Notes: a model not told the origin generated them from the sequence alone. Positions 8,900 through 16,721 are shown, counted from the first letter of the stretch. The stretch: 64,000 nt of DNA from JBFLYC01 sp040756735 (GCA_040756735.1 JBFLYC010000001.1:62001-126000), one strand, 5' to 3'. Translations and numbers: made by a program.

Positions 8900-10249
8900 T
8901 CATCTCCCAAATATAGAAGCTAATTTTAAACTAAAGCGAACGAGTGGATGTTTTGTTTTTGCTTTCAGTAGGCGATTTTCTTTTCTCAAGTCTTGAAATT
9001 CATTTTCCATCATTTCCAAAGCATATCTCCTTTCTTCACTTTCTTGTAAAATCCTGCGCAAATCTGCCGTTAATTTTCCCAACTCATTTCTATATTCTTT
9101 TTCTTCTTTTTTTGCCTTGGTCATTAGCTTTTCAATTTGGTGCTTTAAATTAACATTTTCTCTGGTCAACTCAGCTTTTTCTGTAGCAAATTTATCTTTC
9201 ATTTGAGCCCATTTATATCTTTGTTGGCGGTCTTTTTCTTCGAATTCTTCCTGTTGTATTTTTAAGGACTTTATTTCTTCTGTTAACCATTCATTTTCCT
9301 GTTCTTTTAACCTGGATTTTTCAACCCAAAGGCGACATTGATGTAGTATTGAAGCGGCCTTTTTTTCTAGTTTATGCTTCTCTTCTTTACACTTTAGAAG
9401 TTCTCGTTTTCTCAGAGATAACAATAAATCTTTTTCTGCAAATCTCTGAACCACATGGTCATAGTCTTCAAGCAATTGAGATTTTTCTGCCAAGGCTGCT
9501 GCTACCTGTTCTTTAGAAGACAATATTTCTCTTAATTGAACTTCTCTTGTCTTTATTTTTTGATCTAATTTATTTTTATCTTTCAAGTGCTTCAACTGTT
9601 GTTTATTTAATGTTAACAAGTATTTATCTTTTGTTAATTCATATGTCAAACGTGCATTATAGCTGTAAAACCATCTGTCATCTTGTCTTGAGAAATATTT
9701 ATATTTATGTAATATATCTCGAACTGCATTTGGGAAAGCCTTTTTCCAGATTTCAACTTTATCAAATATTTCACTATATGATAAACCATCAGGGTTTTTG
9801 CTGAGTACTTTTATAACAACATGCCTGAGACGGTACTCCTGAGCATCTACTTCCCATTCGGTCAATCCCCAATTTCCACCTTCAAGTTGCACAAATCTAC
9901 CATCGGATATTAACTTGTGTGGTAAATTAACAACCTTGCTGTTGTTTCGAGATTTTTTGTTCCCATTTGCAACACCAAATCTAAGAGCTCTTTGATGTTT
10001 AAATAACATATTAAAAAACTGGTCATTTTCTCTAAGACCATGCTTGTCCAAAAACCAAATGTAGTTATCCTGAGAATAAAAGCATCCACATTGATGCAAG
10101 CATGAATTAACAAAAATTTGGGCTTGCTTAAAGTCATAATCCTGTAACATCTTCTCCTGAATTAATTTTGTCAATTCTGTTACAGTTAAGCCTTCGGTAA
10201 AATAAAGTTTCTTTTTAAGCAAATCCACAAGTGAATGAAGTTTAGCCAC
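8900..10249 (-). CDS. Winged-helix and coiled-coil protein of unknown function
   Basis: About 449 residues with a two-part build. The N-terminal half seems to contain two related helix-turn-helix units (roughly residues 5-65 and 145-205), both with the pattern LTxTELxxxI or LSYSEIFDKV and ending in a (I/R)WF(L/Y) strand, similar in outline to HARE-HTH/RpoE-delta-type winged helices. From about residue 215 to 435 it is a highly charged coiled coil rich in Glu, Lys and Gln. No membrane segment is present. Start GTG 10249 lies eight bases after AAGGTGG; a GTG at 10261 is in frame but sits inside that site. A predicted sigma-A promoter lies upstream. The architecture suggests a DNA-binding or scaffold protein; I cannot name a function. 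Confidence 0.72.
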   Translation of the reverse strand: MAKLHSLVDLLKKKLYFTEGLTVTELTKLIQEKMLQDYDFKQAQIFVNSCLHQCGCFYSQDNYIWFLDKHGLRENDQFFNMLFKHQRALRFGVANGNKKSRNNSKVVNLPHKLISDGRFVQLEGGNWGLTEWEVDAQEYRLRHVVIKVLSKNPDGLSYSEIFDKVEIWKKAFPNAVRDILHKYKYFSRQDDRWFYSYNARLTYELTKDKYLLTLNKQQLKHLKDKNKLDQKIKTREVQLREILSSKEQVAAALAEKSQLLEDYDHVVQRFAEKDLLLSLRKRELLKCKEEKHKLEKKAASILHQCRLWVEKSRLKEQENEWLTEEIKSLKIQQEEFEEKDRQQRYKWAQMKDKFATEKAELTRENVNLKHQIEKLMTKAKKEEKEYRNELGKLTADLRRILQESEERRYALEMMENEFQDLRKENRLLKAKTKHPLVRFSLKLASIFGR

Positions 10250-10337
10250 CTGTTTAACCACCTTTCCTAGACATAAGTGTTATAAACAAATATTTTACTT
10301 AAACAGGCGCTTTTCCTTCCAATTATATGGATAAATT

Positions 10338-10366
10338 ACTATAATTTTCCTACACAATATGAGCAA
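10338..10366 (-). promoter_or_regulatory. Predicted sigma-A promoter of the coiled-coil gene
   Basis: On the minus strand, -35 TTGCTC (10366-10361), a 17-base spacer and -10 TATAGT (10343-10338) lie about 90 bases before the start codon. Spacing is ideal and both boxes differ from consensus by one or two bases. This is a pattern match only. Confidence 0.4.
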
Positions 10367-10479
10367 TCTCTTGTATTTACCACAAACCTCTTCAATACTT
10401 TAAATTTATCATCAAAACCTGCAAAAAAGTAACAATTTTTTATAAAAACATTCCCATAGTTTTAAATTGTTTCCACCAT

Positions 10480-10507
10480 AAAAATAAAGGCGCCTGATAG
10501 CACCTTT
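10480..10507 (-). terminator. Rho-independent terminator after tatA
   Basis: On the minus strand AAAGGTGC and GCGCCTTT pair (one G-U) around a six-base loop, followed by ATTTTTA. The hairpin overlaps the tatA stop codon at 10508-10506. Confidence 0.6.
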
Positions 10508-10715
10508 AACCCTTTTTTTCCTCTTTGACTTCCACATCTTCAGTCAACTCTTTTTGAATTGATTTTGAAGCATTTTTAAATTCATTAATTCCTTTGCCAA
10601 GGGCTTTACCAACTTCAGGCAACTTTCCTGGCCCAAATATTATTAAAGCTATTGCTAAAATTAGTATTAATTCCCACATGCCTATTGGACCTATCATACC
10701 TATTGAACCTATCAT
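10506..10715 (-). CDS. tatA: Sec-independent protein translocase TatA/TatE
   Basis: A 69-residue TatA-type protein: a short N-terminal membrane helix (WELILILAIALIIFGPGKLP) with the conserved FGPGKLPE hinge, an amphipathic helix (VGKALGKGINEFKNASK) and a charged tail. TatA oligomers form the passage for folded twin-arginine substrates together with TatC, which is not encoded in this window. ATG 10715 lies six bases after GGGGGTG; the upstream ATG at 10730 overlaps that ribosome site. The N-terminus before the helix has an unusual extra IGSIGMIGPIGM stretch, coded by an imperfect DNA repeat. A predicted promoter lies upstream and a terminator downstream, so it is probably transcribed alone. 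Confidence 0.9.
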   Translation of the reverse strand: MIGSIGMIGPIGMWELILILAIALIIFGPGKLPEVGKALGKGINEFKNASKSIQKELTEDVEVKEEKKG

Positions 10716-10770
10716 GGATTTCACCCCCATACACTTGTTCTATGCTTAAAATCGATACAATAATACTTAT

Positions 10771-10799
10771 ATTATACTCTTTTATATTATAAAAAACAA
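10771..10799 (-). promoter_or_regulatory. Predicted sigma-A promoter of tatA
   Basis: On the minus strand, TTGTTT (10799-10794), a 17-base spacer and a perfect TATAAT (10776-10771) stand about 55 bases before the tatA start. The surrounding DNA is very AT-rich, which raises the chance of accidental matches. Confidence 0.5.
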
Positions 10800-10823
10800 C
10801 CAAGATACACTAATGCATCAATC

Positions 10824-11564
10824 CTATCCGACCCTTACTTTAATGTCATAAAATGGTTTTTTCAGCTGCTGTACAATTTTGCTTAAATCGCTTATCTTAT
10901 CTTTATAAATGCATATTCCATGTAATAAAGGAATTGTTTGCTCTACAGTTTCTAATATTTTGGCAGCTTGCTGTGGGATATTATTTTCTTTTTCATTAAT
11001 TAATCCAAACACAAGTCCCAAATTGCTGCCTAGCTCTCTCATCATAGTAACTGCTTTTGGTGATCCCCCTGCTAAACTAGAACCTATCCAACAAGAAATA
11101 TCACCTAACGAACCACTTTCCTTTGCAATAGTGCATATTTCACTTTTAGAATGTGACAACGCGGAAAGATTCTCAATGTATCCAATCTGCATTACACTAA
11201 TAGTTTTCGCCAAGGGATCTATCCATTCATACATTTCATATTTACAAGCATAATTAAAAAACTGTGAATAGAGATAGTCACCAATCAAGACAGGATACTC
11301 AGGATATTTTCCATCATATTTATGTATTTGTGAAGCTAAACAAATATATCGTAGTATCGCACCCATAGCAATAATCTTATGATTTACTTCTCTATTAAAA
11401 AGTAAATAACTAATTAATAAAAGTTTCGAATAGAAGTAATTATTTTCATTAAACTCTATTTTCAAATAATTAAATATGCTATCCTTTTTTATTTTTAAGT
11501 CATGCTGCATTAACTTATTTATTAATAAAATACAGTCTTCAAGACGTACATCAGTTGTAGACAT
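10824..11564 (-). CDS. Polyprenyl synthase-like protein lacking both Asp-rich motifs
   Basis: A 246-residue protein whose order of segments follows trans-isoprenyl diphosphate synthases. VLIGDYLYSQFFNYA near residue 90 matches the GDYLLS helix, and SLAGGSPKAVTMMRELGSNLGLVF near 165-190 (shown here as SLAGGSPKAV then RELGSNLGLVF) matches the segment just before the second Asp-rich motif. The first DDxxD is replaced by sequence around HKYDGKYPE, and the second by INEKENN. Without these Mg-diphosphate ligands it should not catalyse chain elongation by itself. It could be the non-catalytic subunit of a heteromeric synthase, as known for small subunits of some prenyl synthases, or a relic with a new role. 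ATG 11564 follows GGAGA. No active partner is seen nearby. Confidence 0.68.
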   Translation of the reverse strand: MSTTDVRLEDCILLINKLMQHDLKIKKDSIFNYLKIEFNENNYFYSKLLLISYLLFNREVNHKIIAMGAILRYICLASQIHKYDGKYPEYPVLIGDYLYSQFFNYACKYEMYEWIDPLAKTISVMQIGYIENLSALSHSKSEICTIAKESGSLGDISCWIGSSLAGGSPKAVTMMRELGSNLGLVFGLINEKENNIPQQAAKILETVEQTIPLLHGICIYKDKISDLSKIVQQLKKPFYDIKVRVG

Positions 11565-11651
11565 TACGCCATCTCCTAACGAAATGCATATACATAGTTT
11601 ATTATTCTTTTAAGAGGGCCATTTTTCCTTTAAATATATTAAACTAAATAT

Positions 11652-11688
11652 AAAAAGCCTTATAATACCTTTAAGGGTATCAAAGGCT
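11652..11688 (-). terminator. Rho-independent terminator after speD
   Basis: On the minus strand AGCCTT..ATACC pairs with GGTAT..AAGGCT around CTTAAA, followed by a TTTTTATATTT tail. It lies 45 bases downstream of the speD stop. Confidence 0.7.
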
Positions 11689-11732
11689 AAACTAATCAAC
11701 GCAATTTTTACTCGATAAAATAAATATCCCTC

Positions 11733-12116
11733 CTATAGGTTTACCGCCTTTTTACCGCAGGAGAATTCCATACCAATTCCTCTAGTAATTTCCTTGCAAT
11801 CTACAGATTGTGCTTGGAACATCTCAGTTAAGTAATTACATGCATCCCAAGGGTTTACTGTATCTCCACAAGTAAAAACGTCTACTGCAGCATATCCTAA
11901 TTCAGGCCATGTATGAATAGCTAAATGTGATTCGGATATAACCACTACTCCGCTGACACCTTGTGGGCTAAATTTGTGGAATACTGCTTCTCTAACTTCA
12001 GCACCTGCTTCTAAAGCGGCATTAACCATAATTTTTTCTACTCTTTCTACATCGTTAAGAAGTTCAAATCTGCATCCAAAAATTTCCGCCAAAATATGAC
12101 GACCCAATGCGCTCAA
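11733..12116 (-). CDS. speD: S-adenosylmethionine decarboxylase proenzyme (SpeH type)
   Basis: A 127-residue proenzyme of the short bacterial class. It decarboxylates S-adenosylmethionine to supply aminopropyl groups for spermidine. The self-cleavage site is in SESHLAIHTWPE near residue 62: cleavage before the Ser of ESH produces the pyruvoyl prosthetic group. The Cys in DVFTCGD near residue 82 is the conserved proton donor. The start is TTG 12116, eight bases after GGAGG; an out-of-frame ATG lies between them. A near-perfect sigma-A promoter and a downstream terminator frame the gene as a single transcription unit. No spermidine synthase (speE) is present in the window. Confidence 0.95.
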   Translation of the reverse strand: MSALGRHILAEIFGCRFELLNDVERVEKIMVNAALEAGAEVREAVFHKFSPQGVSGVVVISESHLAIHTWPELGYAAVDVFTCGDTVNPWDACNYLTEMFQAQSVDCKEITRGIGMEFSCGKKAVNL

Positions 12117-12156
12117 TTATCATTCCTCCTTTACACCTATTATTAATACAAGCTAA

Positions 12157-12185
12157 ATTTTAAACTACAGAAATACCCCTGTCAA
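12157..12185 (-). promoter_or_regulatory. Predicted sigma-A promoter of speD
   Basis: On the minus strand a perfect TTGACA (12185-12180), 17-base spacer and TAAAAT (12162-12157) precede the speD ribosome site by about 30 bases. One of the best promoter matches in the window. Confidence 0.7.
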
Positions 12186-12219
12186 TCCAAATTTTTTTTG
12201 TTAAAAAGTTTAATAGAGC

Positions 12220-14421
12220 TTAATTGGTTTTGTATTTTAAATATAGCAAACCTGCCAAATACAACATTGGCCCTACAGCGTATATTAACATGGTTGCTGC
12301 AGCTACAATACCCGAATCGTTTGTTAAAAGTGCTGCCACACTACCTAAAACCACTGCAAAAAATCCCCGAAAAATCTGTGGATAATCTTTCCTCAGTAAT
12401 TGAATAATGTAAATTGGTTTAAAACAAGCAATTACTAAAGCTAACAATGTTAATATAAATACTCTACTCCAGATTGTGTAACGTAAAAGCTTTAAATTCA
12501 TTTGCAGTTTTCTTGTGGCTATTTCTATTATAGGCTCTAATCCTTCAAGCTTTGCAAGATTCACTGTTCTGCCTAAGTGAGACTGAATGGCAGGGTCTCG
12601 TAAACTATCGATGAAAGCTATTACCATTATAAATGCTGCTGCAAAAGATAATAAACAAGTAAGATGCTTCATCCTTATTTTTTGGCTGCTAGTTGATAAT
12701 ATTAAATACCCAAAGGCAAATGAGGCTGCAATTGAGCCACCAAAATTTGTTCCATAGTTTGGAGAAATTAGTAGTGCCGTAACTACAGTCAGATATACAA
12801 TGCATCCTACTAACAAATACCTATTGTTCTTGAAATAACCTATAGCTCCATTTACAGCAATAATACTTGAACCAACAAGCACTCCCATATATTCATTTCC
12901 TATTCCGTAGTACCTTGCTCCTGCTAATGCATCGTAACCAAGAATTGAACTTTTTAACAATTTAGATCCAAAATAGAGATCCAGTATAATGAACATTGAT
13001 GTTCCCAAGCAGACTACTACAAAAGGCAGCATCTTATACTCAATACTGTCAGAGTGATTGTTGAAGGCATACAAGGAAATACTGCTTATAGCTAAAGCAA
13101 TAAGTACTGCTAATAATGTATATGCATAAACATTTGTGATTGTTATTAGTTCAACTAAAATTAAAGCTAATGGGACTGAAAGTAAAAATAATAAGGCTGT
13201 CCTTAGATTGACTAAATAAAATGGAATATAGAAAATTAGGGCTAATGCAGTACTGATAGTGATAATTTGTAGTACTATATAGCTTTTTACAATGGTTGGC
13301 CTTAAGTCATATGTAAATCGTAAAGATTCGTTTAAATGTAGCAAGTGTTTAAGTTTATCGCCTGTAAAATCTAAATAAATAATAGGTCTGCCACTCAGGT
13401 GACTATTATAAGTTATATTTAGTGATTTTAAAATCGATGGTAAAATATCAAGATTGGTAATTAGTCCATCTCTTCTAGTACTAGGACTTGTTAGTAGTCC
13501 AGTTTGTACACCTTTACCCCATACGATTACTGGTACCAATAGATTCCTGTTTTTATTTTGTTGTTTTGTGGGAGAAGGGCTCAGTAATATCAAAAAATCT
13601 TCCTCAGGATTTAAAGCGGCAACAACATTACCAATAAACTCATCTTGCTTATACGCAATTTGTTCCTTAGTTTTATAAATCACATTTGGAAAGGCATATT
13701 CCTCTAATAATGAAATTCTATGCCAGTCTCCCATATCAATACCTATTATAGATACCTCATTCCTTAAATAATTAAATTGCTCCAGTAATTTATCATAATT
13801 TGTTGCCATATTTAAACATCCTATTTGAATATCTTCAGTTGTTTCAAAATACGACCTAGATACAACTCCGTTACTATTCATTAACATCAATGATATTTCT
13901 TGATGTACATTACCAAAATAGTTGCTTGTTCCAATTACAGCTGTTTTATGATTGTTGTCCAGCAAGATATTTCCCAAAGTCCCCCAATATTTACCTTTAT
14001 TGGTATCGACCTTTCTCAATGAATTGGGTAAATCTATAACAACGGCCCCTTCATCTGGTGTATCATATCCTGTAAGGCGTTTATAAATCTGTCCAACAAG
14101 TTCTCCATGGTAAATTGATTGTGTTGAGAAAACTAAGGCTTGTGGATTACCCCAATGATTAGTGATCCCAGAGCCAATGGTAATATAACCGTTTTCCCTT
14201 GTTCTTGTACCTGCGGTGCTAGTATTCATCAAACCTATTCCACCACTATCTATAATCTTTTTTAGATTATTAAAAGGCAAATAATCTAGTTCTTCAATAG
14301 TTAAACCTCCCAAGTCAATTATAACAACCTGAGAGGCTTGCGCTTGCGTTAATGGAATCATTATTATAAACGTAAAAGCAAGTATTAGGATAGCGTTATA
14401 TGTCAACCTTAACTTGTTCAT
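12220..14421 (-). CDS. Alkaline-phosphatase-superfamily-like protein with a polytopic membrane domain
   Basis: A 733-residue protein. Residues 1-30 form a signal peptide ending in AQAS. Residues about 30-370 resemble the alkaline phosphatase/phosphoglycerate mutase fold: VVIIDLGGLTIEEL at the start, IDMGDWHRI, VPVIVWGKG and TNLDILPSILKSL are placed like the metal-site segments of that fold, though ligands cannot be confirmed by eye. Residues about 385-733 contain some 9-11 membrane helices. The active domain would lie outside the membrane. It is 23 bases downstream of a GT4 glycosyltransferase gene and surely co-transcribed, which points to an envelope glycopolymer or lipid-linked substrate (inference). 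Related proteins in Clostridia are annotated as hypothetical. Confidence 0.72.
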   Translation of the reverse strand: MNKLRLTYNAILILAFTFIIMIPLTQAQASQVVIIDLGGLTIEELDYLPFNNLKKIIDSGGIGLMNTSTAGTRTRENGYITIGSGITNHWGNPQALVFSTQSIYHGELVGQIYKRLTGYDTPDEGAVVIDLPNSLRKVDTNKGKYWGTLGNILLDNNHKTAVIGTSNYFGNVHQEISLMLMNSNGVVSRSYFETTEDIQIGCLNMATNYDKLLEQFNYLRNEVSIIGIDMGDWHRISLLEEYAFPNVIYKTKEQIAYKQDEFIGNVVAALNPEEDFLILLSPSPTKQQNKNRNLLVPVIVWGKGVQTGLLTSPSTRRDGLITNLDILPSILKSLNITYNSHLSGRPIIYLDFTGDKLKHLLHLNESLRFTYDLRPTIVKSYIVLQIITISTALALIFYIPFYLVNLRTALLFLLSVPLALILVELITITNVYAYTLLAVLIALAISSISLYAFNNHSDSIEYKMLPFVVVCLGTSMFIILDLYFGSKLLKSSILGYDALAGARYYGIGNEYMGVLVGSSIIAVNGAIGYFKNNRYLLVGCIVYLTVVTALLISPNYGTNFGGSIAASFAFGYLILSTSSQKIRMKHLTCLLSFAAAFIMVIAFIDSLRDPAIQSHLGRTVNLAKLEGLEPIIEIATRKLQMNLKLLRYTIWSRVFILTLLALVIACFKPIYIIQLLRKDYPQIFRGFFAVVLGSVAALLTNDSGIVAAATMLIYAVGPMLYLAGLLYLKYKTN

Positions 14422-14444
14422 TATAAATCACCCTAAAATCCCCT

Positions 14445-15623
14445 TTAAGGAGAAATTGCAATTTTGGAAGGATTATCCTTGGACAACTTCAATCCCTTAG
14501 CAGTAAGTATTTTTTCATATACTTTTTCAGTTTCTTGGATCATTTTTTCCACGGTAAAGGAAGCTTCAACCGTCTTACGTGCTGCATTGCCAAGCCTTTC
14601 AGCTTTTTTTCTAAAAACTAGCAATTCTAAAACCGCCTGGGCTAATCGCGTAATATCTCCTCTTTTAATTAACAAACCATTTTCTTCATGTATTATTATT
14701 TCAGATAATCCACCTGTATTATACGCAACAATAGGCCTCCTTGCCGCCATACCTTCCAAAGCTGTTATAGACATACCCTCACTTAAAGAAGGTATTACTA
14801 AAACATTTACTATTGGTAGTAAGACTGGGATATCCTCCCTGTGCCCTAAAAATATAATCCTGGCTTCAATGCCCATATTATGAGCTTGTTTTATCAAAAT
14901 ATCTCTTTGTGGCCCGTTCCCTATTATTAAAAATTGACAACCAGGCAATTTTTTACTGATAATATCTGCCATTTTCAAAAAATGATGTACACCTTTTTGA
15001 GGTATTAATCTTGCAATAACGCCCACCACAGGTTCCTTAATATCAAGATGTAATGCTTCTTTAGCTGCATGACAGTCAAGGAGCAATTCAAATTGTTTTA
15101 AATCTATCCCATTATAAATTACAGACATCTTATCTAAACTGATATTTTCATTTTTGCAGATACTTTTTGCCAAGGCTTTTGAAACTGATATATAATGATC
15201 ATTTGGTGGCGCAAAATGCTTCTGTAAATAGGAAAAGATACGACCCTTAAGCCAAGGTGTAGGGGATTGGTAGATAAAATTATGAGCAGTTGTTAATAGA
15301 GCAGGAACATTTGCTTTTCTTGCTGCCCATTTTGCTAAAAAACTAGCCTTAGCTCCATGTGCATGGATTATGTGTGGATTTTCATTTTCCATTATTTTGC
15401 GTAAATGCTTTAATAAATACCAGTCTTGTCTTGGGGATAAAACGTCACTTATTTCCATCTTATATACTTTACAGTTTACTTGTATTTTTGCAGCAATTGT
15501 TCCTGGACAAACTAAAACCGGTTGGAACCGGTCTGCATTTATTCTTTCGATTAAACTCTGAACATGGTTTTTCATGCCACCTTCAGCGTTGCGCAGTATA
15601 TACATTATTTTAATTTTATCCAT
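14445..15623 (-). CDS. Glycosyltransferase family 4
   Basis: A 392-residue GT-B fold glycosyltransferase. The N-terminal half has ILRNAEGGMKNHV, the glycine-rich acceptor loop typical of GT4, and HAHGAKASFLA. The C-terminal half has GVIARLIPQKGVHHF, the nucleotide-sugar site, and the EGMSITALEGMAARRP segment with the EX7E pattern. No membrane segment is seen; it should act on the cytoplasmic face. Donor and acceptor are unknown. ATG 15623 follows AAGTGAGG by seven bases; upstream in-frame ATGs at 15662 and elsewhere lack a ribosome site. It is the first gene of a two-gene unit with the membrane protein at 12220-14421. Confidence 0.9.
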   Translation of the reverse strand: MDKIKIMYILRNAEGGMKNHVQSLIERINADRFQPVLVCPGTIAAKIQVNCKVYKMEISDVLSPRQDWYLLKHLRKIMENENPHIIHAHGAKASFLAKWAARKANVPALLTTAHNFIYQSPTPWLKGRIFSYLQKHFAPPNDHYISVSKALAKSICKNENISLDKMSVIYNGIDLKQFELLLDCHAAKEALHLDIKEPVVGVIARLIPQKGVHHFLKMADIISKKLPGCQFLIIGNGPQRDILIKQAHNMGIEARIIFLGHREDIPVLLPIVNVLVIPSLSEGMSITALEGMAARRPIVAYNTGGLSEIIIHEENGLLIKRGDITRLAQAVLELLVFRKKAERLGNAARKTVEASFTVEKMIQETEKVYEKILTAKGLKLSKDNPSKIAISP

Positions 15624-15663
15624 TCCAATTACCTCACTTTTCATCGGTAATAATATGCCCATT

Positions 15664-15846
15664 TTATTTAGGTCTATATGTATGAATATATTTCAACATT
15701 ATTGAATGTTTGCTATATCTGACAATAACTGAAAAGTGAATAAAATAAAAACTAAATAGCCCGTGGGGGATGTACCCAACGGTAATTGGTTGTATTATAT
15801 AATTATACGGTAAACTCATATAGTACTTAATATCTTTTTTGTCCAT
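15664..15846 (-). pseudogene. HicB-like antitoxin remnant
   Basis: The minus-strand frame beginning at ATG 15846 opens with MDKKDIKYYMSLPYNYIIQ, which closely resembles the start of HicB antitoxins (KKDxxYYMxLPYxIEI). The resemblance ends after about 20 residues; in the next frame GYLVFI follows, similar to the GGYxVxI strand of HicB, so a frameshift probably struck there. No full HicB C-terminus and no HicA toxin are visible. The rest of the 370-base gap between the glycosyltransferase and the XRE gene holds the promoter at 15937-15966 and an 11-codon reading frame after AAGGAGG. Assignment rests on a short match and is tentative. Confidence 0.45.
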
Positions 15847-15936
15847 TGTCTCTAAGATGAGAGTTCCTATTTTTCCATTCTTCTAAGAATATCTTTTACT
15901 TTCCACTCCCACCTTCAAGTTTACCTCCTTGCAGCT

Positions 15937-15966
15937 ATAGTATCGCGTATGATATCATAAAGTCAA
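15937..15966 (-). promoter_or_regulatory. Predicted promoter with a 12-base palindrome in the spacer
   Basis: On the minus strand TTGACT (15966-15961), 18-base spacer and TACTAT (15942-15937). The spacer contains the perfect palindrome TATGATATCATA (15948-15959). Directly after the -10 box come AAGGAGG and a TTG-started frame of 11 codons. The site probably served the decayed toxin-antitoxin gene and may now drive the glycosyltransferase gene about 310 bases downstream. Confidence 0.5.
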
Positions 15967-15992
15967 ATTTGAAATAACCTTGATGAGTATAT

Positions 15993-16301
15993 TTATTTCA
16001 AAATATGCTTTCTAATAATATCTGGATCTTTATCAATAATTGCAAGTAATCTTTGGGCTGTTCCTCTTGGAATATTTCTACCACCCTCCCAGGCCTCTAC
16101 CGTTTTTATTGAGACTCCAAGAACGTTTGAGAAAACTGCTTGACTCAAGCCCGTCTTTGCTCTAATTTTTTTTATTCTATCAGCCTTATAAGTAGGAACA
16201 GCAATAGTTTTTATTACCTGCCTCTTGGCCTTTAAATTTCCCTTTTCATATTCAACTGCTTCATTTAAACCTTGAAGGATACTTTCACCTAGCTTCATCA
16301 T
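15993..16301 (-). CDS. XRE-family antitoxin (HigA/NadS-like)
   Basis: A 102-residue protein with a central helix-turn-helix: KIRAKTGLSQAVFSNVLGVS then IKTVEAWEGGR, residues about 44-75, ending NIPRGTAQRLLAIID, which is typical of HigA/NadS-type antitoxins. It would neutralise the partner toxin and repress its own promoter. The ATG lies one base after the toxin-frame stop, preceded by AAGGAAG, giving the usual toxin-then-antitoxin order. The gene is intact while the toxin frame is broken. The palindrome in the promoter at 16665-16693 is a good candidate for its operator. Confidence 0.85.
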   Translation of the reverse strand: MMKLGESILQGLNEAVEYEKGNLKAKRQVIKTIAVPTYKADRIKKIRAKTGLSQAVFSNVLGVSIKTVEAWEGGRNIPRGTAQRLLAIIDKDPDIIRKHILK

Positions 16302-16302
16302 A

Positions 16303-16645
16303 TCACTTCCTTTCCAGTTCTTTTCTCAAAACAGTAACTAGAAAACGCATCTGCTTCTTCTCATTTTCAGTTAAATCTTCTTTGGTATTTTTAGTATATG
16401 CAGTTAGTAGATAAATCTTTTTATAGTAAGCAAAATCTATGTAGATACATCTGATGCCTGCTCTTTTACCTTTCTTACTTGTCAACCAACGAATTTTTCT
16501 CAAACCGCCGGTTCCGGGAATTACAGCTCCACTTTCATGATTTCTAGATAAATACAGTTGAAAATTCCTTAAATCATCATCATTTAATCCAGCTGCAGAC
16601 CAATTTTTTATCAGACTCAGGTAGTATGATGAATTCTCTTATCAA
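16303..16645 (-). pseudogene. RelE/HigB-type toxin gene with a +1 frameshift
   Basis: Frame one starts at TTG 16645 (AGGTGA six bases upstream) and reads MIREFIILPESDKK before reaching a stop. The downstream frame continues NWSAAGLNDDDLRNF, then SGAVIPGTGGLRKIRW, and ends KELERK at 16305. Together they resemble a RelE/HigB-type mRNA endonuclease of about 113 residues (IPGTGGLRKxRW is characteristic). The frames meet at a run of six A on the minus strand (16604-16609); five A would join DKNW in one frame. The sequence as given therefore codes no full toxin. A sequencing error, a true mutation, or slippage at the A run are all possible. Confidence 0.75.
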
Positions 16646-16664
16646 ATCTATCACCTGCATTTTC

Positions 16665-16693
16665 ATTATACCCTATTAAATAGGGTATTTCAA
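16665..16693 (-). promoter_or_regulatory. Toxin-antitoxin promoter with palindromic operator
   Basis: On the minus strand TTGAAA (16693-16688), 17-base spacer and perfect TATAAT (16670-16665). The spacer is filled by a perfect inverted repeat: ATACCCTATT, one base, AATAGGGTAT (16668-16688). This is the layout expected for autoregulation by the XRE antitoxin. Confidence 0.75.
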
Positions 16694-16721
16694 TTACTTG
16701 AAAAAAAGTAAAAAGCAATCA

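Noticed and set aside
15624..15936. c-di-GMP or other riboswitch in the long leader before the glycosyltransferase
   Set aside because: No conserved riboswitch core could be matched; the region is better explained as hicB remnant.
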